Shown here piece by piece: positions 41,141 to 49,814 of a DNA stretch of 64,000 nt. Origin of the DNA: Clostridium fungisolvens (lineage in GTDB: Bacteria; Bacillota; Clostridia; Clostridiales; Clostridiaceae); contig NZ_BLZR01000001.1 of the NCBI RefSeq assembly GCF_014193895.1, positions 4,836,001 to 4,900,000 of the forward strand, given 5' to 3'. The number at the start of each line of letters is the position of its first letter. Position 1 is the stretch's first letter. The notes under the pieces were generated by a model, which searched no databases, was not told the origin of the DNA, and worked only from the letters and a program-made list of their open reading frames with translations. The position numbers were made by a program, and so were the translations under genes.

Positions 41141-42427
41141 TTATAGTTCTCTAACTCTCATAGTTTGGTCTCTTCTAGGTCCCACAGAAACTATTGATAT
41201 CTTTGTATCAGTTATTTCTTCTATTCTAGTTAGGTACTTCTTAGCATTTTCAGGAAGTTCCTCATAGCTTCTAGCATCAGCTACAGATTCATCCCATCCA
41301 TCAAATTCTTCATAAACAGGTTCGCATTTAGCTAAATCTTCAAGACTTGCTGGGAAGTAATCAATAATAGAACCGTTAAACTTATATCCAACACAAACCT
41401 TTATTTTCTCTAGTCCAGCTAAAGTATCAATCTTTGTAACAGCTAAAGAGGTTAATCCACATACTCTTACTGTTGTCTTTAATATAACTAAATCCAACCA
41501 ACCACATCTTCTAGCTCTACCAGTAGTTACTCCGAATTCATGTCCTTTTTCTCTTATCCATTCTCCTGTTTCATTTTCCAATTCTGTTGGGAATGGACCC
41601 TTACCAACTCTTGTTGTGTATGCTTTCGCAATACCAACAGCATTAGTAATCATTGTAGGTCCAATACCTACACCATTAGACACTCCACCAGAAGTAGTAT
41701 TTGATGATGTTACATATGGGTAAGTTCCATAATCTATGTCAAGCAGCATTCCTTGAGCACCTTCAAATAAAACTTGCTTATTACTCTTTATAGCATCATA
41801 AACTTTTACTGATGTATCTTGTATATATGGTCTTAATCTTTCTGCATAAGCTATATAATCATTGTATATCTCTTCAAAACTTAGTGCTTCTCCATTAAGA
41901 ACATTAGTTATATACTCATTTTTTGCTTCAACATTTATTTTTAACTTTTCTGTAAACACATCTTTATGTAGTAAGTCACAGATTCTTATTCCACTTCTTT
42001 CATACTTATCAGTATAACATGGACCTATACCCTTACCAGTAGTTCCTATATCATTCTTTCCTCTTGCTTGTTCCTTTAATCTATCTAATACTCTATGATA
42101 TGGCATTATAAGATGAGCTCTATCGCTAATCATAAGCTTTTCTGGAGTTACTTTTACTCCTAAATCTTCAAGGTAATCAATTTCTTCAAATAAAGCCTTT
42201 GGATCTACAACAACACCATTTCCTATTATGTTCAATTTTGAATCATAAAGTACACCTGATGGTATCAAATGCAACTTATATTGCTTATCTTCAACTTCTA
42301 CTGTATGACCTGCATTATTTCCACCTTGAAATCTAACTATAACATCAGCTTCTTCAGCTAAGTAATCAGTCATCTTTCCTTTTCCTTCATCGCCCCATTG
42401 AGCTCCTAAAACTATAAATGCTGACAT
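41141..42427 (-). CDS. purA: Adenylosuccinate synthetase
   Basis: A 428-residue enzyme that makes adenylosuccinate from IMP, aspartate and GTP, the first committed step to AMP. The GTP-binding loop GAQWGDEGKGK is at the N-terminus, QGGNNAGHTV follows, and the IMP-site GTTGKGIGP, TTGRARRCGW and VSVGPRRDQT motifs are all present; the length is typical. AAGGAGGAAGG precedes the start. It stands alone, as often near the origin in Firmicutes. No purine riboswitch is obvious in its leader. Confidence 0.98.
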   Translation of the reverse strand: MSAFIVLGAQWGDEGKGKMTDYLAEEADVIVRFQGGNNAGHTVEVEDKQYKLHLIPSGVLYDSKLNIIGNGVVVDPKALFEEIDYLEDLGVKVTPEKLMISDRAHLIMPYHRVLDRLKEQARGKNDIGTTGKGIGPCYTDKYERSGIRICDLLHKDVFTEKLKINVEAKNEYITNVLNGEALSFEEIYNDYIAYAERLRPYIQDTSVKVYDAIKSNKQVLFEGAQGMLLDIDYGTYPYVTSSNTTSGGVSNGVGIGPTMITNAVGIAKAYTTRVGKGPFPTELENETGEWIREKGHEFGVTTGRARRCGWLDLVILKTTVRVCGLTSLAVTKIDTLAGLEKIKVCVGYKFNGSIIDYFPASLEDLAKCEPVYEEFDGWDESVADARSYEELPENAKKYLTRIEEITDTKISIVSVGPRRDQTMRVREL

Positions 42428-42819
42428 AACCCTTCCTCCTTAAATACATCAGTTTGCTTGGTTACACTCATTCATTATTGTCATTACTAATAAGCCTAAA
42501 ACTTATATAAATTTTAATATCAATAAATTTAATATAATTAAATTCCCACCTAACATAGTATCAAAGTAAATATATTAGGTCAATGGAAGTTACGAATATT
42601 TTTTATCACATTTATTTTATAATTCGTATATTATATTCAAAATTATATATTTTCCTATATTTCTACTAACTATATTTAGCATTAATTAAAGATTTTATAA
42701 TTAAAAAAATATTTTTTTATATCTTTGTAATAAAAAAGGTTATTTATAATTTGAATTTTTAAATTATAAATAACCTTTTTTATTAAATTTTCTAAAACTA
42801 TTTTAAAGTTCTATATCCT
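42428..42819. other. 392-bp gap upstream of purA
   Basis: Contains an inverted repeat CCTAACATA / TATATTAGG-like (about 42549-42579), AT-rich promoter DNA, and the strong terminator at 42732-42781 that ends the upstream gene. Nothing else is seen. Confidence 0.45.
42732..42781 (-). terminator. Terminator of the anchored hypothetical gene
   Basis: Perfect 21-bp stem from AAAAAAGGTTATTT to AAATAACCTTTTTT with an 8-nt loop. Confidence 0.95.
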
Positions 42820-43326
42820 TTATCTTGCTGAAACTATATCCTTAATGCTCATATTTAAATCTTTCTTAAGTTCATCAATCTTCTTAGTTTGTTCATCAAC
42901 TTGCTTAGCAGTACTATATCCTTTGCAACCTATTATAATACCATCAAAAGTATTTATATACTTGCTGTGGAAAGCGTCTAGATCGCTGCTATGCTTTAAA
43001 GCTTGTGCTTTATTTCTTAATTCCGAAAGCTTGTTTATATTTTGAACAATATTCTTATTGTTTTCTATATCATCAACTGTTTGTTTAGCTTCAGACGATA
43101 TATCTCTTACATCATTAAAATATGCATAGTCAATCTTATATCTATTAATTTCATCACCAACAGATTTTTTTGCAATAAGTATATTGTATGCACTTACACC
43201 TAAAGTAAGAATTAAAATAATGGTTATTATAGTTTTTATTATACCTTTTATAAACTTAAACACTAAATATAAAAGTATTAGGGCTACTAATAATAAAATT
43301 ATATTGTCTGTAGTAATTCCACCCAT
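42820..43326 (-). CDS. Membrane-anchored helical hypothetical protein
   Basis: A 168-residue protein with one long or two adjacent hydrophobic segments at the N-terminus (about 5-50: IILLLVALILLYLVFKFI and TIITIILILTLGVSAYNIL). A charged, helical domain follows that is predicted to be coiled (ISSEAKQTVDDIENNKNIVQ, KQVDEQTKKIDELKKDLN). The topology suggests a small anchor with an extracytoplasmic helical bundle. I do not recognise a family. GGAGGTGGG precedes the ATG at 43326. It is monocistronic, with a strong terminator. Confidence 0.65.
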   Translation of the reverse strand: MGGITTDNIILLLVALILLYLVFKFIKGIIKTIITIILILTLGVSAYNILIAKKSVGDEINRYKIDYAYFNDVRDISSEAKQTVDDIENNKNIVQNINKLSELRNKAQALKHSSDLDAFHSKYINTFDGIIIGCKGYSTAKQVDEQTKKIDELKKDLNMSIKDIVSAR

Positions 43327-43523
43327 TAAACCCACCTCCTATTTTTTTATATTATATCATAAATATAGTTGCTAGATTTAAACTTCTATAATCACTACAG
43401 CTGACTTAATACTTAATTAACATTTAGCAGTTTATAGAGTATATGTTTTTTACACCTATACCCCCTCACAACCTATATAAAGAATAAATTTGAGGCAGTG
43501 TCATAAACATCTGCCCCAATATA

Positions 43524-43658
43524 TTATCTCTTATTTTTGGTACTTTTATTTTCTGGATTTAATCCACTATTTCCTCTATTCTTATATCCAGTTTTGGATG
43601 ATCTAGATTGCGAGCTCTTATCAGATAAGCCCTCATTTACAGATTTTTCACCACTCAT
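43524..43658 (-). CDS. Small hydrophilic hypothetical protein (44 residues)
   Basis: A 44-residue Ser/Lys/Asn-rich protein: MSGEKSVNEGLSDKSSQSRS, then SKTGYKNRGNSGLNPENKST. There is no hydrophobic segment; it is likely disordered. GGAGTTGATAGT precedes the ATG. Composition is similar to the 50-residue protein at 37181-37333, but no real sequence similarity is visible. It could be a small spore-core or stress protein; that is a guess from composition. Confidence 0.55.
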   Translation of the reverse strand: MSGEKSVNEGLSDKSSQSRSSKTGYKNRGNSGLNPENKSTKNKR

Positions 43659-43830
43659 ACTATCAACTCCTTTTATATTATTATGAATGTGAATGATCTA
43701 ATTACAGAAACTTCAGAATAAAATCTTCTAGTCATAATAAAAAAGATTTTTCAATAATATAAAGTTTAGATTAGCCAATCACATATAATAAAAAGTTTCT
43801 CCAATAAAAAAATATGTATTCCTTAAATGC

Positions 43831-44023
43831 AAAAGAGACTATCCTGTCTTGGATAGCCTCTCCGCAGTCATCAAATAATATTAAGAGGAGTCTATTTGGT
43901 TAATGCTATGTGTGTGTTTGCCTTCGAAAACCAGTCTCTACTAGTATATAAGTTAGGTGCAATTATTTTGCCCAGTAAAAGCATCTATCTTATTTAAAAG
44001 TTTCTTTGAGAATGATTATCACT
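43831..44023 (-). ncRNA. Candidate iron-responsive small RNA
   Basis: A self-contained minus-strand unit: -35 TTGACA (44053-44058), -10 TAAACT (44030-44035), a Fur box across the start site (44008-44026) and a terminator-like hairpin (43834-43861), giving a transcript of about 190 nt. It contains CTCCTCTT (43883-43890), complementary to AAGAGGAG ribosome sites, as in C-rich iron-sparing sRNAs such as FsrA. A 30-codon frame (43892-43984) exists but has no ribosome site. No homologue is recognised. Confidence 0.5.
43834..43861 (-). terminator. Terminator of the Fur-controlled transcript
   Basis: AGAGACTATCC / GGATAGCCTCT (one mismatch) with TTTTGCATTT after it on the minus strand. Confidence 0.7.
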
Positions 44024-44026
44024 ATC
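44008..44026. promoter_or_regulatory. Fur box
   Basis: GAGAATGATTATCACTATC matches the classical 19-bp Fur box GATAATGATTATCATTATC at 17 positions. It overlaps the expected start of the small transcript. Confidence 0.8.
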
Positions 44027-44029
44027 TAA

Positions 44030-44058
44030 AGTTTATACCTTTTTTTTATTTCTGTCAA
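44030..44058 (-). promoter_or_regulatory. Promoter of the Fur-controlled transcript
   Basis: Minus strand: -35 TTGACA (44053-44058), 17-bp spacer, -10 TAAACT (44030-44035); an alternative -10 TATAAA overlaps. Confidence 0.65.
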
Positions 44059-44117
44059 TAGATATTTTAAATTTTTTTTACTGTTTATATTAATTTTTTA
44101 ACTATAGTTATATCATT

Positions 44118-45119
44118 TTAAGCTGAATAATTTTTATCTAATTTATTAATAATCTCCTTGGCTTTTTCATGATTCTGATTATATCTCTTATACATATTAG
44201 CTTTTTCTTTAAGTCTTAAACGTGCATCTCTCTCAGGGTGTTCTAGTATATATTGTCTACAGTTATGAGAACAAAAACCTTCTTGTTCCTTTTCACATTT
44301 CTCACAGCATATATGCTGCTTATGACAATCATCATTAGTACAATTAATATACCTATCCGACTCTTCTCCGCAGTGAGTGCATTTAGATATAACTATATCT
44401 TCATCTGTATTATTTATCTTTACAGAGATTCTTTCATCGAAAACATAACACTTTCCATCCCATAACCTTCCTCTTACTTCAGGATCTTTACCGTAGGTCA
44501 CTATTCCACCTTCAAGGTGGTATACATCATCAAACCCGTGGTCTAAAAGTACTCCTGTTAACTTCTCACACCTTATTCCACCTGTACAATAGGTAAGTAC
44601 CTTCTTATTCTTATACTTAGACAGATTATCATCTATCCATTTCGGGAACTCCTTGAAGTTACTTACATTTGGTCTTATAGCGCCTCTAAAGTGACCTATA
44701 TCATACTCATAATCATTTCTTCCGTCCACTATTACTACATCATCTCTTTGAAGCATTTGATAAAATTCTTTTGGCTTCAGATACTTTCCAACCTTTTTAT
44801 TTGGATTTACATCATCCTCTGGAAGTAAAGTTATTATACTTTTCTTGTGTCTTACATACATCTTTTTAAAGGCATGATCATTTGCTTCATCAATTTTAAA
44901 GATCATATCTATAAACCTGTCGTCTCGCTTTAATTGATTAATATATTTTTCTGTTTGCTCTACTGTACCTGAAACTGTTCCATTTATTCCCTCATCAGCA
45001 ATTAATATTCTTCCTTTAAGGCCTATATCTTTACATAACTTCAAATGTTCCTTTGAGAATTCTTCACTATTCTCTATATTTATAAATTTGTAATACAGCA
45101 ATATTCTATATTTATTCAA
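44118..45119 (-). CDS. trhO: tRNA uridine(34) hydroxylase TrhO (rhodanese-like)
   Basis: A 333-residue protein with the TrhO/YceA layout: an N-terminal acylphosphatase-like domain (YRILLYYKF, LKGRILIADEGINGTVSGT), a central rhodanese domain with active cysteine in TYCTGGIRC, and a C-terminal cysteine-rich zinc-like region (CTHCGEES, CCEKCEKE, CSHNC). It hydroxylates wobble uridine 34 of certain tRNAs in an O2-independent, prephenate-linked route known in E. coli. TTG at 45119 is preferred, since GAGGTGAT directly precedes it and family members begin at this point. A palindrome resembling a Fur site lies upstream (45241-45265). Confidence 0.92.
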   Translation of the reverse strand: MNKYRILLYYKFINIENSEEFSKEHLKLCKDIGLKGRILIADEGINGTVSGTVEQTEKYINQLKRDDRFIDMIFKIDEANDHAFKKMYVRHKKSIITLLPEDDVNPNKKVGKYLKPKEFYQMLQRDDVVIVDGRNDYEYDIGHFRGAIRPNVSNFKEFPKWIDDNLSKYKNKKVLTYCTGGIRCEKLTGVLLDHGFDDVYHLEGGIVTYGKDPEVRGRLWDGKCYVFDERISVKINNTDEDIVISKCTHCGEESDRYINCTNDDCHKQHICCEKCEKEQEGFCSHNCRQYILEHPERDARLRLKEKANMYKRYNQNHEKAKEIINKLDKNYSA

Positions 45120-45240
45120 AACAATCACCTCATTAACAATTTGAAATCTTTCTATATGATTATATAAATCCACCTTAATAAATAATAATTATTTAATCAT
45201 AATCATTTTCCTAAATATAATAACTCATATACATGATATT

Positions 45241-45265
45241 GTAAATGATAATTTTTATCATTTAC
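45241..45265. promoter_or_regulatory. Palindrome with Fur-like core upstream of trhO
   Basis: A perfect 11-bp inverted repeat (GTAAATGATAA arm) around TTT. Its core TGATAATTTTTATCA matches the 7-1-7 Fur consensus at 14 of 15 positions. It is about 125 bp upstream of the trhO start. Confidence 0.45.
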
Positions 45266-45331
45266 TTCTATTTATTAACTAATCTTGAATTCGCAAAATT
45301 TACTTTAAAATCAGCTTGTGTTTAAAACTAT

Positions 45332-45358
45332 TTAATTTCAACACGGTATTTTAACAGT
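45332..45358 (+). repeat. R3 27-bp motif, copy 1
   Basis: TTAATTTCAACACGGTA followed by a variable pair and TTAACAGT; 25 of 27 positions are shared with the inverted copy at 48354-48380. It lies about 70 bp past the proC stop codon. Confidence 0.7.
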
Positions 45359-45376
45359 ACCTAAAATTATAAAAAA

Positions 45377-45412
45377 AGAAGTAAATACTTATTGCTTTAA
45401 GTACTTACTTCT
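45377..45412 (-). terminator. Terminator of proC
   Basis: AGAAGTAAATACTT / AAGTACTTACTTCT (one mismatch), followed on the minus strand by T7. Confidence 0.9.
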
Positions 45413-45428
45413 CTAAATTCACTATTTA

Positions 45429-46229
45429 TTACATATTTTTAGATTTCTCTTCACACTTTTCCATAGCTTTTATTATAGATGATCTCATTCCACCATTTTC
45501 TAACTCTATTACAGCTTCTATTGTAGTACCTCTTGGCGAACAAACCATATCCTTAAGTTCTCCAGGATGCTTTTCAGTATCTAATACCATTTTGGCTGAG
45601 CCTAATACAGACTGTGCAGCTAATTTATATGCTTTCTTTCTTTGAATCCCCATTTTAACCGCTGCATCTGCCATTGCCTCTATAAACATAAATACATATG
45701 CTGGAGAAGATCCACAAAGGGCTATAAATCCGTGAAAGTCTTTCTCATCAAGTATTTCAGTCTTTCCAAAAGAATTGAATATATTTATTACATAATCAAG
45801 CTCTTCTTCAGATATATTACTTGAAGGACAGATAGCACTCATTGCTTCGCCAACTAAGGCAGGTGTATTGGGCATAGTTTTAATTAACTTTACATCTCTT
45901 TTAAAAGTGCTCTTAACTTTTTCAAGTTCTACACCAGCTGCAATAGTAACAACTATGGTATCAGTACTTATGATATCCCTTATCTCTTCAATTACTGCAT
46001 CATACATAAATGGTTTAACTGCTAAAAATATTATATCAGCCTCAGAAGCTATTTTCTTATTATCTTGAGTAGTTTTTATTCCAAACTTTCGTTCAAGAGC
46101 TTCTGCTGATTGCTTAGTCTTGGTAGAGGCTATAATATTATCATTTGTTACAATTCCTGATGCAATTATACCTCCAACCATAGCCGCTCCCATGTTTCCA
46201 CAACCTATAAATCCCAAAACTTTTTTCAA
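45429..46229 (-). CDS. proC: Pyrroline-5-carboxylate reductase
   Basis: A 266-residue NAD(P)H enzyme that makes proline from pyrroline-5-carboxylate. The N-terminal dinucleotide motif GFIGCGNMGAAMVGG, the VKPFM stretch, the KTMPNTPALVGEA motif and the C-terminal MVCSPRGTTIEAV catalytic region are all present; the length is standard. The start is TTG: GAGGTGA lies 7 bases before it and no ATG is available nearby. It is monocistronic, between trhO and glpK. Confidence 0.97.
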   Translation of the reverse strand: MKKVLGFIGCGNMGAAMVGGIIASGIVTNDNIIASTKTKQSAEALERKFGIKTTQDNKKIASEADIIFLAVKPFMYDAVIEEIRDIISTDTIVVTIAAGVELEKVKSTFKRDVKLIKTMPNTPALVGEAMSAICPSSNISEEELDYVINIFNSFGKTEILDEKDFHGFIALCGSSPAYVFMFIEAMADAAVKMGIQRKKAYKLAAQSVLGSAKMVLDTEKHPGELKDMVCSPRGTTIEAVIELENGGMRSSIIKAMEKCEEKSKNM

Positions 46230-46278
46230 TTAAATTCACCTCATTAAAATATATAAAATTTCATCGCACTTCAATTAA

Positions 46279-47778
46279 TTAACTATCTTTTCTTTCATCG
46301 CTTAAAGCCTTTTTTACAGCCTTATTCCATCCTGACAAAAAGCTATTTCTTCTATCTTCACTCATGCAAGGATTAAATTCTTTACCTACACTCCAGTTGG
46401 TCTTTATGTCTTCAATATCCTTCCAATATCCTACTGCTAATCCTGCAAGATATGCAGCTCCAAGTGCTGTAGTTTCTATAACTTTAGGTCTATATACTCT
46501 CGTATTTATTAAATCAGCTTGAAACTGCATTAAAAAGTTATTAGCTGCGGCTCCACCATCAACCTTTAAGCTCGTTAACTTTATATCAGAATCATCTTCC
46601 ATAGCCCTTAGAATATCATAGGTTTGATATGCTATAGATTCTAAAACAGCTCTTACTATATGTTCTTTCTTTGCTCCTCTAGTTAACCCTGTTATCATTC
46701 CTCTAGCATATTGATCCCAATAAGGAGCACCAAGTCCTACAAAAGCTGGTATAAAATAAACTCCATTTGTATCTTCTACTAGCCATGCATATTCTTCCGA
46801 TTCCTTCGATGTATCAATCATCCTCATCTCATCTCTAAGCCATTGTACAGCAGCTCCAGCTACAAATACACTTCCTTCTAATGCATAAGTTATATTACCA
46901 CCTATTCCCCAGGCAATTGTAGTTAATAGTCCCTTATCTGATTTTACGGGATTATCCCCAGTATTCATCAGCATAAAGCATCCAGTACCATAAGTATTCT
47001 TAACTGCTCCTTGCTCATAACATGTTTGTCCAAACAAAGCAGCTTGTTGATCTCCGGCTACACCACATATAGGAATTTCATCACCAAACAATCTACTATT
47101 AGTAGTAGCAAATAATCCACTTGAATTCTTAACTTCTGGCATCATACTTTCTGGTATGTTGAAAATCTCCAATAATTCTTTATCCCAACATAAATCATGT
47201 ATATTATATAATAATGTTCTAGATGCATTGGAATAATCAGTAACATGAACTCTTCCATTGGTTAATTTCCATATAAGCCAGCTATCTACCGTTCCAAAAA
47301 GTAGATTTCCATCTTCAGCCTTCTCCCTAGCACCTTCTACATTGTCTAATATCCAAGCAATCTTAGAAGCAGAAAAATAAGAGTCTACCCTAAGCCCAGT
47401 CTTAGTCATTATTTTGTTTTCATAACCTTTAGCTTTGATTTCATCACAATATTCAGCTGTTCTCTTGCACTGCCAAACTATAGCATTATAAATAGGTACT
47501 CCAGTAGTTTTATCCCAAACTATTGTGGTCTCTCTTTGATTTGTGATTCCTATGGCTGATATCTGAGATGCTTGAATTCCAACCTTAGCCATAGCTTCAA
47601 TTGCCACACTATATTGAGTAGACCATATCTCCATAGGATCATGCTCAACCCATCCTGCCTTTGGATATATCTGAGAAATTTCCATTTGTCCTATTGATAA
47701 TATGTTACCCTCCTTATTAAAAAGAATGCATCTAGAACTAGTGGTTCCCTGATCTAATGACATAATGTATCTTTCCAT
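46279..47778 (-). CDS. glpK: Glycerol kinase
   Basis: A 499-residue FGGY-family kinase that phosphorylates glycerol to glycerol-3-phosphate. The DQGTTSSRCILF nucleotide motif, the GITNQRETTIVWD glycerol-site motif, VAGDQQAALFGQ, and the C-terminal KVDGGAAANNFLMQFQAD and ETTALGAAYLAGLAVG signatures are complete. The ATG at 47778 follows GAGGTTAAT; an upstream in-frame ATG five codons earlier lies before that site. No glpF or glpD neighbour is present. R1 copy C lies 73 bp upstream of the start, in the promoter region. Confidence 0.98.
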   Translation of the reverse strand: MERYIMSLDQGTTSSRCILFNKEGNILSIGQMEISQIYPKAGWVEHDPMEIWSTQYSVAIEAMAKVGIQASQISAIGITNQRETTIVWDKTTGVPIYNAIVWQCKRTAEYCDEIKAKGYENKIMTKTGLRVDSYFSASKIAWILDNVEGAREKAEDGNLLFGTVDSWLIWKLTNGRVHVTDYSNASRTLLYNIHDLCWDKELLEIFNIPESMMPEVKNSSGLFATTNSRLFGDEIPICGVAGDQQAALFGQTCYEQGAVKNTYGTGCFMLMNTGDNPVKSDKGLLTTIAWGIGGNITYALEGSVFVAGAAVQWLRDEMRMIDTSKESEEYAWLVEDTNGVYFIPAFVGLGAPYWDQYARGMITGLTRGAKKEHIVRAVLESIAYQTYDILRAMEDDSDIKLTSLKVDGGAAANNFLMQFQADLINTRVYRPKVIETTALGAAYLAGLAVGYWKDIEDIKTNWSVGKEFNPCMSEDRRNSFLSGWNKAVKKALSDERKDS

Positions 47779-47850
47779 ATTAACCTCACACAATAAATTA
47801 TTCTATACCCAATTCTCATAAAGTTTTATTTTAATAATTATTTATATGGA

Positions 47851-47941
47851 TGTACCACTTCGTAATAAAACTTATATTTTTAAATTCTCTCACCAGAATC
47901 CGTGAGAGTTCTAAAAATAGATTTCGGAGCGAAGTGGTACA
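47851..47941 (+). repeat. R1 palindromic element, copy C
   Basis: 91 bp with perfect 11-bp ends TGTACCACTTC / GAAGTGGTACA and a central CTCTCAC / GTGAGAG hairpin. It lies upstream of glpK, possibly within or near its promoter. Confidence 0.9.
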
Positions 47942-48034
47942 TCTTTAATATAACAATAAATCTTAGGATCTGCTTCTTAAAGTTCTACTATTAGTACCAA
48001 TAAAGCCTTAATTTTCTATATATGATTTAACTAA

Positions 48035-48132
48035 AGAGTTCCTGTATCGAAACTTAATTTCTACTTGTTCGAAAATCTCGGCTTCTGGGGATTTTCGTGC
48101 ATGTATAAATTAATAGTTGAGTTAGGAACTCT
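48035..48132. repeat. 98-nt palindromic element, single copy
   Basis: Ends AGAGTTCCT / AGGAACTCT (9 bp perfect). The interior has AACTTAATTT-like pairing and a central GAAAATC / GATTTTC hairpin. It is about the size of R1 but unrelated in sequence. Confidence 0.6.
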
Positions 48133-48240
48133 ATAATCTATCTTTAATTATAACCAAAGTCAAAGTTATAATAAACCAAATTTCACACTATTGTAATAAC
48201 TTAAATAAAAAATTGCTTAAGAGATTTTCTTATAAAGTAA

Positions 48241-48308
48241 AAAAGACAATTAATATATTATTGAAATGTTCCTTGTTTCAAGAACATCCCATATACTAAT
48301 TGTCTTTT
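48241..48308 (-). terminator. Long terminator hairpin of mgtE
   Basis: AAAAGACAATTA / TAATTGTCTTTT outer stem with an inner ATGTTC / GAACAT stem. On the minus strand the T6 tract is followed by ACTTTATAAGAAAA, the same flank seen at R2 right ends. Confidence 0.8.
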
Positions 48309-48353
48309 AATGTATATTTAAAATTTATCCAGCTTAATCATTTTTGATGTATG

Positions 48354-48380
48354 ACTGTTAAGGTACCGTGTTGAAATTAA
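48354..48380 (-). repeat. R3 27-bp motif, copy 2 (inverted)
   Basis: Reverse complement of 45332-45358 at 25 of 27 positions, about 73 bp past the mgtE stop codon. Confidence 0.7.
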
Positions 48381-48452
48381 TTGGTTAGTCATCCTACACT
48401 TTAACTAGCTTATGCAAATAATTAATATATATTAATTCACAGTCTAAACCAT

Positions 48453-49793
48453 CTACATTAAGTATTTCAAAAACATTGTGGCTAATCCTAAGAAGAAGAA
48501 GAAACCACATACATCTGTAAATGTTGTAACAAAAACTGCTGAAGCAAGTGCAGGATCTATATTTAACTTTTTAAGAATTACTGGTACAAGATACCCCACT
48601 ACTGTAGCCAAAGACATATTTAGTATCATAGCAACTCCAACCACTAATCCAAATACTGGCTTATTTGCCCATATCAAACCTAGTATAGCCACAACTATTC
48701 CAATTGCTATTCCATTAAACAGTCCAGCAATAATTTCTTTTAGGAATACCCTTTTTGCATTTTCTTTGTTTAATTCACCTAAAGCTATTCCCCTTACTAT
48801 TAGAGTTAAGCTCTGAGTCCCTGCATTGCCACCCATACCAGCTATTATTGGATTGAATGTTGCTAGTATTACTAATTTATCTATTGTGGAACTAAACAAT
48901 CCTACCGTAGCGCCCGCTATTATAGCTGTAATTAGATTTACTAGAAGCCAAGGAAGCCTACTTCTTACTGAATCCATCACTGAACCATCTACAGCTTCAC
49001 CTTCACTAAGCCCTCCAAGACGATATATATCCTCATTATCCTCTTGCCTTACTATATCTATGATATCATCAAAAGTTACTACCCCTAACATTTCACCTAA
49101 ATCATCAATTACAGGCATTGCCTGAAATCCATACTTTTGAAATATGTTAGCAACTTCCTCTTGATCCATATGTACAGGAACACTCTTTACACTAGTTGTC
49201 ATTATACTACTGATTTTAGTATCGAAAGATGATATTACTAAATCTCTTAATGACAATATGCCGGTTAGTATTCCGCTACTATCTAGAACATATAAATAAT
49301 AAACAGTCTCTGCTTCTATTCCAGTAGTTTGTAAATAACTTAAAGTCTCTTTTACCGTCATATTCTCTTTTATTGCTATAAATTCAGTGGCCATTATACC
49401 ACCAGCTGTATCTTCCTCATAAGTAAGCAGTTCTTTAACTTCTTCAGCATCTTCTTTATCTATATTACCTAAGAATCTATCTACTTTATCAGGCTCTAGA
49501 TTTCCTAAAAGATCTGTTATCTCATCAGAACTCATTTCATTTAATATCTTAAATTGATCTAGTTCTGAAAAAAGATTTAACGCTTCTTGCTGCTCATCTT
49601 CATCCATCTCTTCAAATATATCTGCAACAAGCCAGTTAGGAAGTTTCTTTAATATAGAGTACTTTTCATCCTCAAGCTCCCTCAGTACATCCAATATATC
49701 TACTGGATGCACCTCTTCCAAAAGTTTCTCTAAACTTTCAAGAGATTGAGTTAGTATCATTTCCTTTATATCTTCTTTACCGAAAGTTTTCAT
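48453..49793 (-). CDS. mgtE: Magnesium transporter MgtE
   Basis: A 446-residue Mg2+ channel. It has an N-terminal superhelical domain of short repeats (about 10-125, VADIFEEMDEDEQQEAL, TDLLGNLEPDKVDRFLGN), a pair of CBS domains (about 130-250) and a C-terminal five-helix membrane domain with the pore motif NPIIAGMGGNAGTQSLTL and a later GLATMF segment. The cytosolic domains sense Mg2+ and gate the pore. The ATG at 49793 follows GGAGGAAAAGT; 15 upstream in-frame codons are excluded. A 19-codon leader peptide and hairpins lie upstream, suggesting translational control. Confidence 0.95.
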   Translation of the reverse strand: MKTFGKEDIKEMILTQSLESLEKLLEEVHPVDILDVLRELEDEKYSILKKLPNWLVADIFEEMDEDEQQEALNLFSELDQFKILNEMSSDEITDLLGNLEPDKVDRFLGNIDKEDAEEVKELLTYEEDTAGGIMATEFIAIKENMTVKETLSYLQTTGIEAETVYYLYVLDSSGILTGILSLRDLVISSFDTKISSIMTTSVKSVPVHMDQEEVANIFQKYGFQAMPVIDDLGEMLGVVTFDDIIDIVRQEDNEDIYRLGGLSEGEAVDGSVMDSVRSRLPWLLVNLITAIIAGATVGLFSSTIDKLVILATFNPIIAGMGGNAGTQSLTLIVRGIALGELNKENAKRVFLKEIIAGLFNGIAIGIVVAILGLIWANKPVFGLVVGVAMILNMSLATVVGYLVPVILKKLNIDPALASAVFVTTFTDVCGFFFFLGLATMFLKYLM

Positions 49794-49814
49794 TTTACTT
49801 TTCCTCCTCACCAT

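Larger units (their letters stand above)
43659..44117. other. 459-bp gap containing the Fur-controlled small transcript
   Basis: The right part holds a promoter, Fur box and a ~190-nt candidate RNA ending at a hairpin (43834-43861). The 43659-43830 part is AT-rich with nothing visible. Confidence 0.6.
45120..45428. other. 309-bp gap upstream of trhO
   Basis: Holds a 25-bp palindrome at 45241-45265, the R3 motif copy (45332-45358) and the proC terminator (45377-45412). The trhO promoter should lie around 45180-45245. Confidence 0.6.
47779..48452. other. 674-bp gap with several structured elements
   Basis: From left: R1 copy C (47851-47941), a separate 98-nt palindrome (48035-48132), an R2-like right-end relic (about 48225-48245), the long mgtE terminator hairpin (48241-48308) and the inverted R3 motif (48354-48380). 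No genes are seen. Confidence 0.6.
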
